Part shown: positions 9,499 to 18,839 of the stretch, piece by piece
Numbering within the stretch: position 1 is the first letter of the stretch
How the letters are laid out: every line of letters begins with the position of its first letter
NCBI GenBank assembly: GCA_040753875.1
Contig: JBFMDV010000028.1
Coordinates: 18,636-82,635 of the forward strand
From: Candidatus Zixiibacteriota bacterium
GTDB taxonomy: Bacteria > Zixibacteria > MSB-5A5 > GN15 > FEB-12
Length of the DNA stretch: 64,000 nt
Direction of reading: 5' to 3'
Notes under the pieces: generated by a model
The model's input: only the letters and a program-made list of their open reading frames with translations
Databases searched by the model: none
Told to the model about the DNA's origin: nothing
Program-made: the position numbers and the translations under genes

Positions 9499-11349
9499 AT
9501 GACCACTAAGGCTCGAAACATGGTCCGATTAGCCGTCCCCAACTGGGTTCTGCCGGTAACCCTGGTCATCGCGGCGTTCCTGGTCAGACTCATGTATCTG
9601 AATCAGGTGACGGCTATGCCGACCTTCGAGCATCCGGTGATGGATGAGCAGTATCATGTAAGCCTGGCCGACAGGATCAATTCACCGGCTGGTTACGGCA
9701 ACGAGCCATATTACCGGGCGCCTCTCTACCCGTATCTGTTTGCACTCATCTATCGCGTAGCCGATCATTCTCTGTACTGGTCGCGGATTATCCAGATAAC
9801 CATCGGTTCACTGCTTCCTCTGCTCGTGTTGTTGTTGGGGACCAGGCTCTTTGGTCGGCGTATCGCCCTGTGGGGAGCCGCGATTGCGATGGTCTACCCT
9901 ACATTCCTCTACCACGATGTCACGATCCTCATCACCAGCCTGAAGACGCTTTTGGCTGTGCTGCTTGTCTGGCAGTTATATCGAACAGAAGATACGCCGA
10001 CGGCTGGAAATTTCGCAGCGTCAGGACTACTGCTTGGCCTCGCGTCACTCGCAAGACCGAACTTCCTGGTGTTGTTTCCGGCACTGGCATTATGGGTGTG
10101 GGTTCAATTGAAAGATCGGATCGGCGTGAAATCGGCCGTGCAGAAGTACCTGCTGCTGGTTGTTTCGTGTGTTGTGGTTATCCTGCCAGTAACAATTCGC
10201 AATTACGTTGCAGCCAAGGACGTGGTGTTGATCGCCTGGCAGGGTGGGTTCAATTTTTTCCTGGGGAACAACCGGGCTGCTAACGGATGGTCGGCCACAG
10301 CGCCGGGGATTGATGCCACCTGGGAAGGCGGGTACAAAGAGGCAGTCGTGATCGCGGAAAACCAAGAAGGACGACCACTCAAACGTTCCGAGGTTTCGGA
10401 CTTCTGGTATCAGCGTGGCTGGCAGGAGATACAAGCTGACCCCGGACATTTCGCTGCACTGACATTCAAGAAGACCCGGCTGTTCTTCCAAGGATATGAG
10501 ATACCCAACAACGAAGATCCGTACAACGTGCGTCAGTTTTCATGGCTGATCCGACCACTTCTATTGGCCGGTGTTATCAAGATTCCCTTCGGCATTCTGG
10601 CGCCGCTCGCGCTGCTCGGGATCGGGTTGTCGCTCAGACACTGGCGGAAATATTTGATCCTCTATGTGTTCCTGGCGGCCTGGATAGGATCGTTTCTTTT
10701 CTTTTTCGTCTGCGCAAGGTATCGCCAGCCATTGCTGCCGTTTCTCATTCTGTTTGCGGTTGCTGCGACAGCACAACTAGTCGACTGGTTTCAAAAACGT
10801 CGGTGGAAAAACCTCTCCCTCTCTTTGCTCGTGCTCATACTGTTGATAGTCGAGAGCAACCACAGCCTGCTGGGAATTGACAGACGGCGCACTGAGGCTG
10901 AAAATCAAGTGATGTTTGGGACCGTGTACCTGGACCAGAATAGGCGATCCGAGGCGGAGACCTATTTTCGAAGTGCGGTTGCAGCCGACCCGACATTCGC
11001 TCCCGCACACATCAATCTGGCCATTGTCTGTTCGCAAACGGGTCAGACGGAAGAGGCAGTGGCGCATTACCGGACGGCGCTTGAGCTGGAGCCGTACACG
11101 GTCGACACGTATCTTAACTTTGCCACGCTCTTGCTCAATCAAGGGGACAGAGCCGGGGCGCTGAACATACTGGAGCGAGCGCGGCAGGCGAATCCGCTCA
11201 GCGACGACGTGCATGTAAAACTCGCTATGACATACTTCGAACTGGGGCATTTGGCAGAGGCGCGGCAAGCTATCGGTCAGGCGCTCAGACTGAATCCACA
11301 GAATTCCCTCGCCCAGAGGATAGCGCAGGAACTGGTCCGCCAAAAATAA
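9499..11349 (+). CDS. GT39/ArnT-like membrane glycosyltransferase with C-terminal TPR repeats
   Basis: About 616 residues. The N-terminal two thirds contain many hydrophobic helices (about ten) and a GT-C-type acidic motif in the first loop (MDEQYH), followed by YYRAPLYPY, as in the PMT_2 / dolichyl-phosphate-mannose glycosyltransferase family. From about residue 470 there are four TPR units (for example AETYFRSAVAADPTFAPAHI), a fusion also seen in other bacterial members. Expected role: transfer of a sugar from a lipid carrier on the outer face of the inner membrane to protein or glycan; the acceptor is unknown. Start: ATG 9499 fits a leaderless transcript from the TATATT box; the in-frame ATG at 9520, preceded by AAGG, is an alternative. 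Confidence 0.85.
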   Translation: MTTKARNMVRLAVPNWVLPVTLVIAAFLVRLMYLNQVTAMPTFEHPVMDEQYHVSLADRINSPAGYGNEPYYRAPLYPYLFALIYRVADHSLYWSRIIQITIGSLLPLLVLLLGTRLFGRRIALWGAAIAMVYPTFLYHDVTILITSLKTLLAVLLVWQLYRTEDTPTAGNFAASGLLLGLASLARPNFLVLFPALALWVWVQLKDRIGVKSAVQKYLLLVVSCVVVILPVTIRNYVAAKDVVLIAWQGGFNFFLGNNRAANGWSATAPGIDATWEGGYKEAVVIAENQEGRPLKRSEVSDFWYQRGWQEIQADPGHFAALTFKKTRLFFQGYEIPNNEDPYNVRQFSWLIRPLLLAGVIKIPFGILAPLALLGIGLSLRHWRKYLILYVFLAAWIGSFLFFFVCARYRQPLLPFLILFAVAATAQLVDWFQKRRWKNLSLSLLVLILLIVESNHSLLGIDRRRTEAENQVMFGTVYLDQNRRSEAETYFRSAVAADPTFAPAHINLAIVCSQTGQTEEAVAHYRTALELEPYTVDTYLNFATLLLNQGDRAGALNILERARQANPLSDDVHVKLAMTYFELGHLAEARQAIGQALRLNPQNSLAQRIAQELVRQK

Positions 11350-11361
11350 TCGGGGCGGCAC

Positions 11362-11709
11362 GCCGGATCTTCCGGATCCGGGTTCCTCTGGTTATGCCAC
11401 AAGCCCAGCTCATATTCCACTTAGCACTTGCGTCTTAACGTGGGGTAGTGTATCTTCTTTCTGTCCGGAGTGTCCCTGCAGCACGAAGGCATAAGCTCTC
11501 AGCCACAGTTCTATCACACTGACCGCCATAGTGGTCCGTCCGTTCGAGCGGGCGTCCTCACGTAGGCAAGGAGGTGATGGTCTTACAAGCACGGTTCAGT
11601 CTGAAGCATCAAAGTATCAGTGTCCGGGGTCTGCACTACACCACCGGGATCGACATCAAGCCACCAGGACGGCGCAGTTGTTCAACGTTGTAGCTTGTGG
11701 AGTTCACTA
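11362..11709 (+). promoter_or_regulatory. Long leader with perfect anti-SD match far from the start codon
   Basis: A 348-base gap before the dockerin gene at 11710. It contains AAGGAGGTGAT at 11568-11578, complementary over 11 bases to the 16S 3' end, 132 bases upstream of the annotated start. An overlapping ATG at 11577 opens a 38-codon reading frame that stops at 11693, with no recognisable product. The same 11-mer occurs in the leader of the gene at 15317. No clear promoter or terminator was identified. Confidence 0.4.
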
Positions 11710-12696
11710 ATGAAACATCATCAATTAAGACCTCCTGTCGCTTTGCTTACAGCCGCATTGTTTGTGGTGACCGTAGTGGTAGGTCAGCCGGGACGGAGCT
11801 CCGCGGCCCCGTCGAATCCGCTCTGCGGCGACGCCAGCGGCGACGGGCAGCTTAACATCTCAGACTTGCTCACTATGGTGAATTACATTTACAAAGGGGG
11901 AGTGTTACCCAATCCTGCCGATGCGGACATGGACGGGGTACAGGGTGTGACGCTCAGGGATTTGCTGTTCTTACAGGATTATTTGTTCGATCCTTGCGGA
12001 CGAGGCCAGCCGGTCCTCACGTGCGCTCCCCTCGTGCCGCACGATCCGCCGGAAGTGCCTGGAAATTGTTGGGAGATTCCTGAGCGCATCTTCACCGCCG
12101 GCGACACGGCGCGGAACGTAACGCTGCGTCTCAGGCATACCAATCCTATCATTGGATTCGACGTTCCGTTGCAGATCATGGTCGGGCCTGATGTCGCCGT
12201 GATCGATACCGTGCTGTTCTTGCCGCCGTATTCGTTCTTGCAGAAGGGGCTGGTACGTTTGAGCGCGTCGGCCGTCTCTATAAGTGCCTTCGGGTGCACA
12301 ATGCCGGCCGGTATCAGCGATGTCGCGACGATCGCTATTCGCATATCGGCAGCGGCGTATTGTCGCGGCCTCGGCGCAGCGTACGGTGACGGCGGAACAA
12401 CACACCCGCCCATCCTCATAGAATCAGATTATGCGATGGTCAAGCCGTATGCCGGCTGCGATCTGGACTGCTGTATCGGCCTCACGGGAAATGTCGACAG
12501 AAGCGAGCTTGAAGGGCCGGACATTTCCGACCTTACGCTTCTGACCGACTGGTTGTTTTGCGGTCAGTTCGCGCCAATTCTGCCTTGTCCGCAGGAAGCG
12601 GATATCAACACCGACGCCACAGTTGACATTACCGACCTGACCGACCTGGTGGATTTCCTGTTCTTCCTCATCGACACTCCTCGGCCTTGTCTATAA
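11710..12696 (+). CDS. Secreted protein with dockerin-like modules at both ends
   Basis: A 328-residue protein with a signal peptide (MKHHQLRPPVALLTAALFV...). An N-terminal dockerin-like module (about 38-95) has loops DASGDGQLNISDL and DADMDGVQGVTLRDL. The middle beta-rich domain (about 115-245) resembles a cohesin/carbohydrate-binding jelly-roll sequence pattern (TLRLRHTNPIIGFDVPLQI). A second dockerin-like module forms the C-terminus (GNVDRSELEGPDISDL ... DATVDITDLTDLVDFLF). Dockerins bind calcium through such paired EF-hand-like loops and attach proteins to cohesin partners; the partner here is unknown. The start is chosen by the signal peptide and TGGAG seven bases upstream. A hairpin terminator follows. 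Confidence 0.8.
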   Translation: MKHHQLRPPVALLTAALFVVTVVVGQPGRSSAAPSNPLCGDASGDGQLNISDLLTMVNYIYKGGVLPNPADADMDGVQGVTLRDLLFLQDYLFDPCGRGQPVLTCAPLVPHDPPEVPGNCWEIPERIFTAGDTARNVTLRLRHTNPIIGFDVPLQIMVGPDVAVIDTVLFLPPYSFLQKGLVRLSASAVSISAFGCTMPAGISDVATIAIRISAAAYCRGLGAAYGDGGTTHPPILIESDYAMVKPYAGCDLDCCIGLTGNVDRSELEGPDISDLTLLTDWLFCGQFAPILPCPQEADINTDATVDITDLTDLVDFLFFLIDTPRPCL

Positions 12697-12727
12697 GAAG
12701 CTCCGGCATCAGTACCATAAACGCATG

Positions 12728-12766
12728 GACCGACCGCTCACCTCGAACATGAGCGGCCGGTCTTCC
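12728..12766 (+). terminator. Probable hairpin terminator
   Basis: Inverted repeat of 13 bases with one mismatch (GACCGACCGCTCA and TGAGCGGCCGGTC) around an 8-base loop, followed by TTCCTG. It lies just after the dockerin protein stop at 12696. The T tract is weak. Confidence 0.55.
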
Positions 12767-12792
12767 TGACCGGCTGACCACGTTCAAAGGCA

Positions 12793-12820
12793 TTGACAGA
12801 CAGCGCAAACAAGTTATCTT
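12793..12820 (+). promoter_or_regulatory. Putative sigma-70-type promoter
   Basis: Perfect -35 TTGACA (12793-12798), 16-base spacer, -10 TATCTT (12815-12820), about 75 bases before the start codon at 12896. It lies downstream of the terminator hairpin, so the sialidase-like gene is probably its own transcription unit. Confidence 0.6.
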
Positions 12821-12895
12821 TGACCGTACGTTTCTCCTGTTAGTCCTCACGGCGTACGACCATCGATGTTGACATTCAGAATGAGGAGTCGTTCC

Positions 12896-14842
12896 ATGAA
12901 AAAAGCGTTCCTTGGTTTCGTGTTGGCCTGTTTAGTACTCACCCTCGTGGGAGAATCCCGAGCCATCGCACCGCCGACGAACATCCGCGTCACCACTATC
13001 CCGCAGTTGAACAACGAAGAACAGGTGTGGATCTGTCCAACCGACAGCAACATCATCATCGCCAACTGGCGGGATTTCCGACTTGGTTACAGGCAGATCG
13101 GTATCGGGCGTTCGACCGACGGCGGCCTGACCTGGAACGACTCCCTGATAAACAACTCTATGCAGTACTATACGCAGCAGTTTCCCTTCGAGGGCTGGCA
13201 GTCCGACCCGACGATGTCGGTGAACAGCAGCGGTCACTTCTACATTTCAGCGCTCGATTTTCAGCCGAGCGGGCCTGGTTCGGTGATCGCGTTTTACAAA
13301 TCGACCGACAAGGGGATCTCCTGGACCGGACCGGTGATTCATGCCCTACCGGGTCCATGGTTCGAGGATAAGCAGTTCACAACTGTCGACCGAACCAGTG
13401 GATTTAATGGATATCTGTACTGTTCATGGACGCGCTTCCCCGATTTCGACCCGGACCAGATAGCCTTTGTCCGGTCAACGAACGGCGGCGCCTCGTTCGA
13501 CCCGGCGGTGATAGTCGGCCCGGTTCAGACATCGACCGGCTGCGGCGGTACGCGAGTCGATGCCGGCCAATTTTCCATTCCAGTGGTCACACCTAACGGG
13601 GACGTGCACGTATTCTGGCAGGGTATCGCACTTGATTCCGGGACTCTCTGCACCGGCCGTGATGTTGTCAAGCATGTCAAGTCCTCGGATGGGGGCATCT
13701 CATTCACGTATGAGGACACTATATTGTCGGTGTCAGGCTGGACGACGGCCAACGGCGGCATTCAGACCTATTCGCAGCCGGTCGCCGACGCTGATATCAC
13801 GAGCAGCCCCTTCTCAGGCAATCTGTATGTGTGTTTCACGAATATCGGTCCCGAGGACACCCAGGGCCGGAGCGACGTTGACTTTGTCCGCTCCACCGAT
13901 AACGGCGCCACCTGGTCCGCCCGTTATCGAATCAATGATGATTCCAGTTCCGAGGAGATCGACAATTTCCATCCGTGGCTGATCTGTAACGAGGAGGGAG
14001 TGTTGGCCACCATCTTCTACGACCAGCGTAATGATCCGCCCGCGTACTATGAGTTTGATCTGTCTGCGGCCTATTCATTCGATGGCGGCCTGAGTTTTAC
14101 CACCAACCACCGCATTTCGAGCGTGTCGTCATCTCCGGATTTCCTGAAAGCGCTCCCCCCCGTCCGGTTCTGGCAGGACAATGGGGATGGCACCAAATCT
14201 CCGACCACCATGAGCCCGATGGCCGGCAGACTGGGCGAGTACATCGGCGTCACTGCTTTTCACGACAAGATAAACGCGGTGTGGACCGACACCCGCAACG
14301 GCAACTCCGAGGTGTATACTGCCAACTGGTATCTTCCGATCCTGGAGCCACGGCTCGTGAACCCGCCCAACCAGTCACAGCCTGGCAACCAGCCTCTGTT
14401 TTCATGGGCCACGGCGTGGAAACACAACGACGACAGGTACCGGCTTGAGCTTTTCGACGCAACCGGTGCTTTGGTCTCTTCGGTACTGCTGGACACCACG
14501 TTTCACCAGTTTGGAGCACCGCTGACCGACAGCGTCTACACCTGGCGTGTGAAGGCGTTCAAGATCTCAACCGGTGACAGCTCTGGCTATTCTCCGGTGT
14601 GGAAGTTCCGCAATCCGTGTTGCCTTGGTTTGCGGGGCAATGTTGATGGCGACCCCATGGACATTGCGGACATATCCGACCTCAGCGCTATGGTCGACTA
14701 TCTCTTTGCGGGTGGGTCGATCACATCGTGCCTCGACGAGGCCAACACCGACGCAGATATTGCGCAGACGGTAGACATATCCGACCTGACCGTCGTGGTG
14801 GACTACCTGTTCACGGGCGGCAGTCTGCCTGCCTGTCCATAA
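12896..14842 (+). CDS. Secreted sialidase-like BNR/Asp-box protein with dockerin-like tail
   Basis: 648 residues. Signal peptide MKKAFLGFVLACLVLTLVG. The body contains six Asp-box/BNR motifs (for example RSTDGGLTW, KSTDKGISW, RSTDNGATW), the signature of six-bladed sialidase/sortilin-like propellers. A fibronectin-like segment around 500-570 (APLTDSVYTWRVKAF) precedes a C-terminal dockerin-like pair (GNVDGDPMDIADISDL and TVDISDLTVVVDYLF). Asp boxes are structural, so sialidase activity cannot be claimed; the catalytic arginine triad was not identified. The start is well supported by GAGGAG seven bases before the ATG. The next 470 bases hold no gene. Confidence 0.85.
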   Translation: MKKAFLGFVLACLVLTLVGESRAIAPPTNIRVTTIPQLNNEEQVWICPTDSNIIIANWRDFRLGYRQIGIGRSTDGGLTWNDSLINNSMQYYTQQFPFEGWQSDPTMSVNSSGHFYISALDFQPSGPGSVIAFYKSTDKGISWTGPVIHALPGPWFEDKQFTTVDRTSGFNGYLYCSWTRFPDFDPDQIAFVRSTNGGASFDPAVIVGPVQTSTGCGGTRVDAGQFSIPVVTPNGDVHVFWQGIALDSGTLCTGRDVVKHVKSSDGGISFTYEDTILSVSGWTTANGGIQTYSQPVADADITSSPFSGNLYVCFTNIGPEDTQGRSDVDFVRSTDNGATWSARYRINDDSSSEEIDNFHPWLICNEEGVLATIFYDQRNDPPAYYEFDLSAAYSFDGGLSFTTNHRISSVSSSPDFLKALPPVRFWQDNGDGTKSPTTMSPMAGRLGEYIGVTAFHDKINAVWTDTRNGNSEVYTANWYLPILEPRLVNPPNQSQPGNQPLFSWATAWKHNDDRYRLELFDATGALVSSVLLDTTFHQFGAPLTDSVYTWRVKAFKISTGDSSGYSPVWKFRNPCCLGLRGNVDGDPMDIADISDLSAMVDYLFAGGSITSCLDEANTDADIAQTVDISDLTVVVDYLFTGGSLPACP

Positions 14843-15316
14843 TTCTGAATCTGGGCTGCGCAGCCCATGCAGATCTCGAAGGCAGTTGCGCCGGTATCTT
14901 TTCACTTGCATGCCGGCGCCTATCGTGATACGTTGTATACGGATTTCACGGGCATCACAACCAAACACACATCTCGCTAAGCCACGCAAGTCCATAAGGA
15001 CAGTAGTCTCGGCTACACGTGCGCTCTGACCAGGCGCAGGTGTAATATGCCTCATTGACTTTCTCTGCTGAGACACTGTCAACAACTCATACTCATCGAA
15101 CGCGTAACGCTGTCAGCCATACGACCGCGGCGGGGAGATATGCCCCGTTTCTGACGAAGGAGGTGATCTCACAGCAGAGAAACACGCACGTCCGGCGTTT
15201 CATCGGCTAACCGAGTAATGCCGGCGCCTACTGATTGCAGATGGAAGGTTGTCAGTGCGTCCGTCACGGCACCCATGACCGGACGGGCGAAAAACTGAGC
15301 GAATGAGGAAGAAACT
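14843..15316 (+). promoter_or_regulatory. Structured leader or intergenic region before the 1108-residue dockerin protein
   Basis: A 474-base gap without a gene. It contains a GGGCTGCGCAGCCC palindrome near 14852, a 13-base direct repeat ATGCCGGCGCCTA at 14910 and 15218, and a perfect 11-base inverted repeat TTTCTCTGCTG (15060-15070) / CAGCAGAGAAA (15172-15182). Inside the inverted repeat lie a small CGGGG/CCCCG hairpin (15131-15147) and AAGGAGGTGATC (15157-15168), which matches the anti-SD over 12 bases but has no nearby start codon. This looks like a folded 5' leader; its function is unknown. Confidence 0.5.
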
Positions 15317-18300
15317 ATGCACAAGAGATTTCTCATCATCTTTATCACGCTGGCGGTGGTGTCGCTGGTGCTGTCGACTGTGATGGCGGCCGACCGACCG
15401 ACGGAGAAGGTGGAAAAGCGCGTTCTTCGGACCAGCGTGTATGCGCTGCCGACACCGCTTCAGGGGGCAGATGAATGGACTCCGGGTATCGAGTCCAAAG
15501 AGACGCCCGGGGCATCACTGGGATCACTCTCTCCCTCGGCTTCGCCGGGCGAGGTCCTGTTCACCAGCTACCGGGACCAGCAGCACAACTCGACCCAGGG
15601 TCGTATGAACGACTGGCGCCCGGCGCCGCTCCCGAACGGCCCGTACGCACATTTCGGCGCGGCCTTCTTGCCTGCACCGAGCTTCACCGCAGCGCAGTAC
15701 GCCTATCAGGTTTGGGATCCGGTCTCCGGTTCCTATCCAAATACTGGTGGTATCGGCTGCCGAGTACAGGGAGCCGGCGAGTATGGCGTGTATGTCAACC
15801 TCGCGGTTGACCCGGACGATGGCGGTGTCGTAATCGCCGGTCATGACCACCATGGCTCAGTACCGTATCATACCCATACGTATTGGGACGGTTCGCCGAT
15901 GGCCTGCTTCTTCGGAGCCGGTTCTGCTATTCCGGACACAATGGCTCAGAGAATCAGTCTCGGCACGAGCACGCAACTTATCTGGCCGAAACTCGAGTAC
16001 CAGAAGGTCGGCGGTACTGCCGTGACTCACCTGGTCAGCTATGAAGCAGGTGATCCGGTTCAGTGGGGCGCCATTGCGTACTTTCGGAAAGTGGGCAACA
16101 AGGGGGCCGGCACCTGGACCGGCATTCTGGTAGACAGCGCTCTGAACGGCGTTTCTCCGACAGTGGCGTCGTCGCGCACTTCACAGAAGGTGGCGATCTG
16201 CTGGACGATGAACACGGCTCAGGGGCTGACTGAGGGTCCCAACCAGATCGATAACGACGTCTTCTATAAGATGTCAACCGATATGGGCGCCACCTGGGGC
16301 ACCAAAGTCAACGTGACCAACTACGTGCCGAATGTTGACGGCTACCGTGCGTATGCGGAACTGTCGGCCTTGTTTGCCTCCGACGACAAGCTGCATATCG
16401 TGTGGCCGGCCCGCGTATGGCCGGGGAACGCCTATGCACCGGATGGCTCACTTGGCTACGATTGCCGTATCTTTCACTGGTCGGAGAATTTCCCGGCAGT
16501 GTACAGTACAGTAGCGACGGCCGAATGGGATCAGATCAACTGCCTGGGAGGCGCGTGGCAGTTGAACCAGGCAAAGGTGACGTTTGGCGAATGCGCTGGT
16601 CGTTTCTACACCATCTGGACGCAGTTCAACGATATCCCTGCCGGGGTCGATGACGACTGCGCGTCCGCAGCTTCCGATGCCGGTTCATCGGCCAACGGCG
16701 ACATCTGGATGGCGGTTTCGAGCGATCTCAATGGTCTCACCTGGGACCAGCGCCGGAACCTGACAAATAGCTATACGCCGGGTTGTGACTCGGTTGGATT
16801 CGGCGGTGTTTGCGAAAGCGATGGCTGGTCGTCAATCGCTCGCTTCGGCATGGACCTGGATTCCCTTACCGCGACCTACGGCGCGCTGACCTGGCCGACC
16901 CCGGCCAAGACAGCCGTGTTCCCGAGCTACACCGGCTCCAAGTACATTCACATGCAGTACATTAACGACAAGTTCCCGGGTAACATAGTCGTACCGGAGG
17001 GAATTTTCACGTTGAACCCGGCGAAGTGGATCATGCTGCCGTGTGTTGACCCGGTGCCGAACCCGATCCTGGCAATCCGGCCGACGAGCATCGCGTATCC
17101 TGAGTACATCAAGCACGGCACGCAGCGTGTTGAGACGATCACGATGGAAAACGTGGGGAACACGACCCTGACGGTTGATTCTATCACGAAGACCCAGCTG
17201 ACGCCTGTAAGCCCGAATGCCATCAACATTTCTACAGCCGGTCCGGTCACGATTCCGGCAGGCATTGGAAATACTGCTACCATGACGGTAATACTGAACC
17301 CCGGCGGAGTTATCAACAGCCCGGGGACGACGATTAATCTAACTGGTGCAGTGACATTCTGGTCGAACTCACCGGCCCCGTTTGACGTGCAGGACTACAA
17401 AATTGCTCTGCCGATCACCGATACCGTGGTTCCGCCGGTTTTCGACACCATCATTACCAATACAGGAAGGTGCAAACTGGTGGTATCATCAAATGGCAAT
17501 CTGGGACATGAAGGTGCCGGGAAGGTAAACCTCGATTTCTGGTCGACAGATTGCGACACGGTCGATTCTATCCCAGGGTCGACGAATGTCTATCTGTTCG
17601 ATGCCTCACCGGTGATTCTGCACCACAAAACCAGCCCCGACACGGTCATTGCGAGCTGGGCGATCTTCGGCTCCAGCATCGCGGATGCCAACGTGTTCAA
17701 GCCAGTCGCGGACACGGGTCACGCACCGCGTGACACCGTAATTGCCGGTGAAAATGGGTTCATCACGGGAACATTCGCCACTGTCGACACGGTTGTTTAC
17801 GTCGGTTCGGGGAAAATCCACATCATCATCACCAAACCCGACGGTACGCAGATACACATTCAAATCGAAAAAGTGTATCTTGCACCTGGTGTTGTATCGG
17901 CTACCGGCCTGACATTTGGTGAGGCCTATGATATCGACGTTCCAGCCGATACAGGATCCTATAATCTTGGCGGCTTTGATGCCTCTCGCAATCTCGTGTA
18001 CCAGCAAGGGTACGAGTACAAATCCGAGGTCGGCAAAGAGTGCATCAAGAACAACCGTCGCTGGGCCGGTGCGGCAATGCTCGGCTATTACACGAACCAC
18101 GACCTCGATCTCGACACCTGTGCTAACAAAACTGACATGTACGGCGGCTATACCAATAGAAACGATAGCTTCGTGTACCCTAATAACGGATTCGTTCCCA
18201 AAGAGATGTGGGACAACATGTCCAATCCGGGCTTCTCGGCGGAGGCGGGTCCCACCGACCTCCATACGGTACTTACGTTCAAGCACAACATCAGCCTTGC

Positions 18301-18643
18301 TGCTGCCGATACGTTCTACTTCGTAACGGCAACCGCAACCATTTACAACGGTACCTTAGCAAACTTGCAGACTGCAATTGACGACGCCAAGGCCTGGTAT
18401 ATGGTCAACTATCGCAACTGTACCGGCTGCTGCAAAGGCACGACCGGAAATGTTGACGGCGATCCCGGTGATCTTGTCGATATTTCCGATCTGTCCGCTA
18501 TGGTTGACTACCTGTTCTTTGGCGGCGCGATCTCGACTTGCGCTGAGGAGAACGATGTAGACAAATCGTTGTCTGTGGACATATCGGACCTGCAATTGCT
18601 GATCGATTTCCTGTTCTTCGGCGCTTCTTTGCCGAACTGTTAA
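15317..18643 (+). CDS. Large secreted propeller-like protein with dockerin-like tail
   Basis: 1108 residues. Signal peptide of about 24 residues (MHKRFLIIFITLAVVSLVLS). The N-terminal half has propeller-type repeats with Asp-box-like motifs (YKMSTDMGATW). Around 580-690 a segment resembles an ASPM/SPD2/Hydin or DUF1573-like Ig domain (IKHGTQRVETITMENVGN). The region 700-1040 is beta-rich and unassigned. The last 65 residues form a dockerin-like pair (GNVDGDPGDLVDISDL and SVDISDLQLLIDFLFFG). AGGAAG six bases before the ATG supports the start. The role is unknown; it is probably an extracellular or surface-attached structural or binding protein. A strong terminator follows. Confidence 0.8.
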   Translation: MHKRFLIIFITLAVVSLVLSTVMAADRPTEKVEKRVLRTSVYALPTPLQGADEWTPGIESKETPGASLGSLSPSASPGEVLFTSYRDQQHNSTQGRMNDWRPAPLPNGPYAHFGAAFLPAPSFTAAQYAYQVWDPVSGSYPNTGGIGCRVQGAGEYGVYVNLAVDPDDGGVVIAGHDHHGSVPYHTHTYWDGSPMACFFGAGSAIPDTMAQRISLGTSTQLIWPKLEYQKVGGTAVTHLVSYEAGDPVQWGAIAYFRKVGNKGAGTWTGILVDSALNGVSPTVASSRTSQKVAICWTMNTAQGLTEGPNQIDNDVFYKMSTDMGATWGTKVNVTNYVPNVDGYRAYAELSALFASDDKLHIVWPARVWPGNAYAPDGSLGYDCRIFHWSENFPAVYSTVATAEWDQINCLGGAWQLNQAKVTFGECAGRFYTIWTQFNDIPAGVDDDCASAASDAGSSANGDIWMAVSSDLNGLTWDQRRNLTNSYTPGCDSVGFGGVCESDGWSSIARFGMDLDSLTATYGALTWPTPAKTAVFPSYTGSKYIHMQYINDKFPGNIVVPEGIFTLNPAKWIMLPCVDPVPNPILAIRPTSIAYPEYIKHGTQRVETITMENVGNTTLTVDSITKTQLTPVSPNAINISTAGPVTIPAGIGNTATMTVILNPGGVINSPGTTINLTGAVTFWSNSPAPFDVQDYKIALPITDTVVPPVFDTIITNTGRCKLVVSSNGNLGHEGAGKVNLDFWSTDCDTVDSIPGSTNVYLFDASPVILHHKTSPDTVIASWAIFGSSIADANVFKPVADTGHAPRDTVIAGENGFITGTFATVDTVVYVGSGKIHIIITKPDGTQIHIQIEKVYLAPGVVSATGLTFGEAYDIDVPADTGSYNLGGFDASRNLVYQQGYEYKSEVGKECIKNNRRWAGAAMLGYYTNHDLDLDTCANKTDMYGGYTNRNDSFVYPNNGFVPKEMWDNMSNPGFSAEAGPTDLHTVLTFKHNISLAAADTFYFVTATATIYNGTLANLQTAIDDAKAWYMVNYRNCTGCCKGTTGNVDGDPGDLVDISDLSAMVDYLFFGGAISTCAEENDVDKSLSVDISDLQLLIDFLFFGASLPNC

Positions 18644-18681
18644 AACGATGGCACGACCTTGTCGGCCATTTTCCTTTCAGA

Positions 18682-18718
18682 GGCCATCCCCGAGATTATC
18701 GGGGGTGGCTTTTTGTTT
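18682..18718 (+). terminator. Rho-independent terminator
   Basis: Stem GCCATCCCCGA / TCGGGGGTGGC with a 5-base loop, followed by a T run (TTTTTGTTT). It lies 39 bases after the stop of the dockerin protein and separates it from the selenoprotein gene. Confidence 0.85.
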
Positions 18719-18839
18719 AGCGACTGAACAGTGGCAGGGGAACGTCGTTCGGCATCAGACATTTTCTCTGTTTTTTTTTGAACCTGTGCCGCTATTTTCC
18801 GATTATAGGGGCGATGTGCTGAATGAAAGGTTTGACAAC

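Noticed and set aside
11362..11400. Hairpin-like GGATC repeats after the glycosyltransferase as a terminator
   Set aside because: The pairing is poor and no T tract follows.
11577..11693. 38-codon reading frame directly after AAGGAGGTG
   Set aside because: No known motif, zero spacing to the SD and no conservation evidence. It is noted only as a possible leader peptide.
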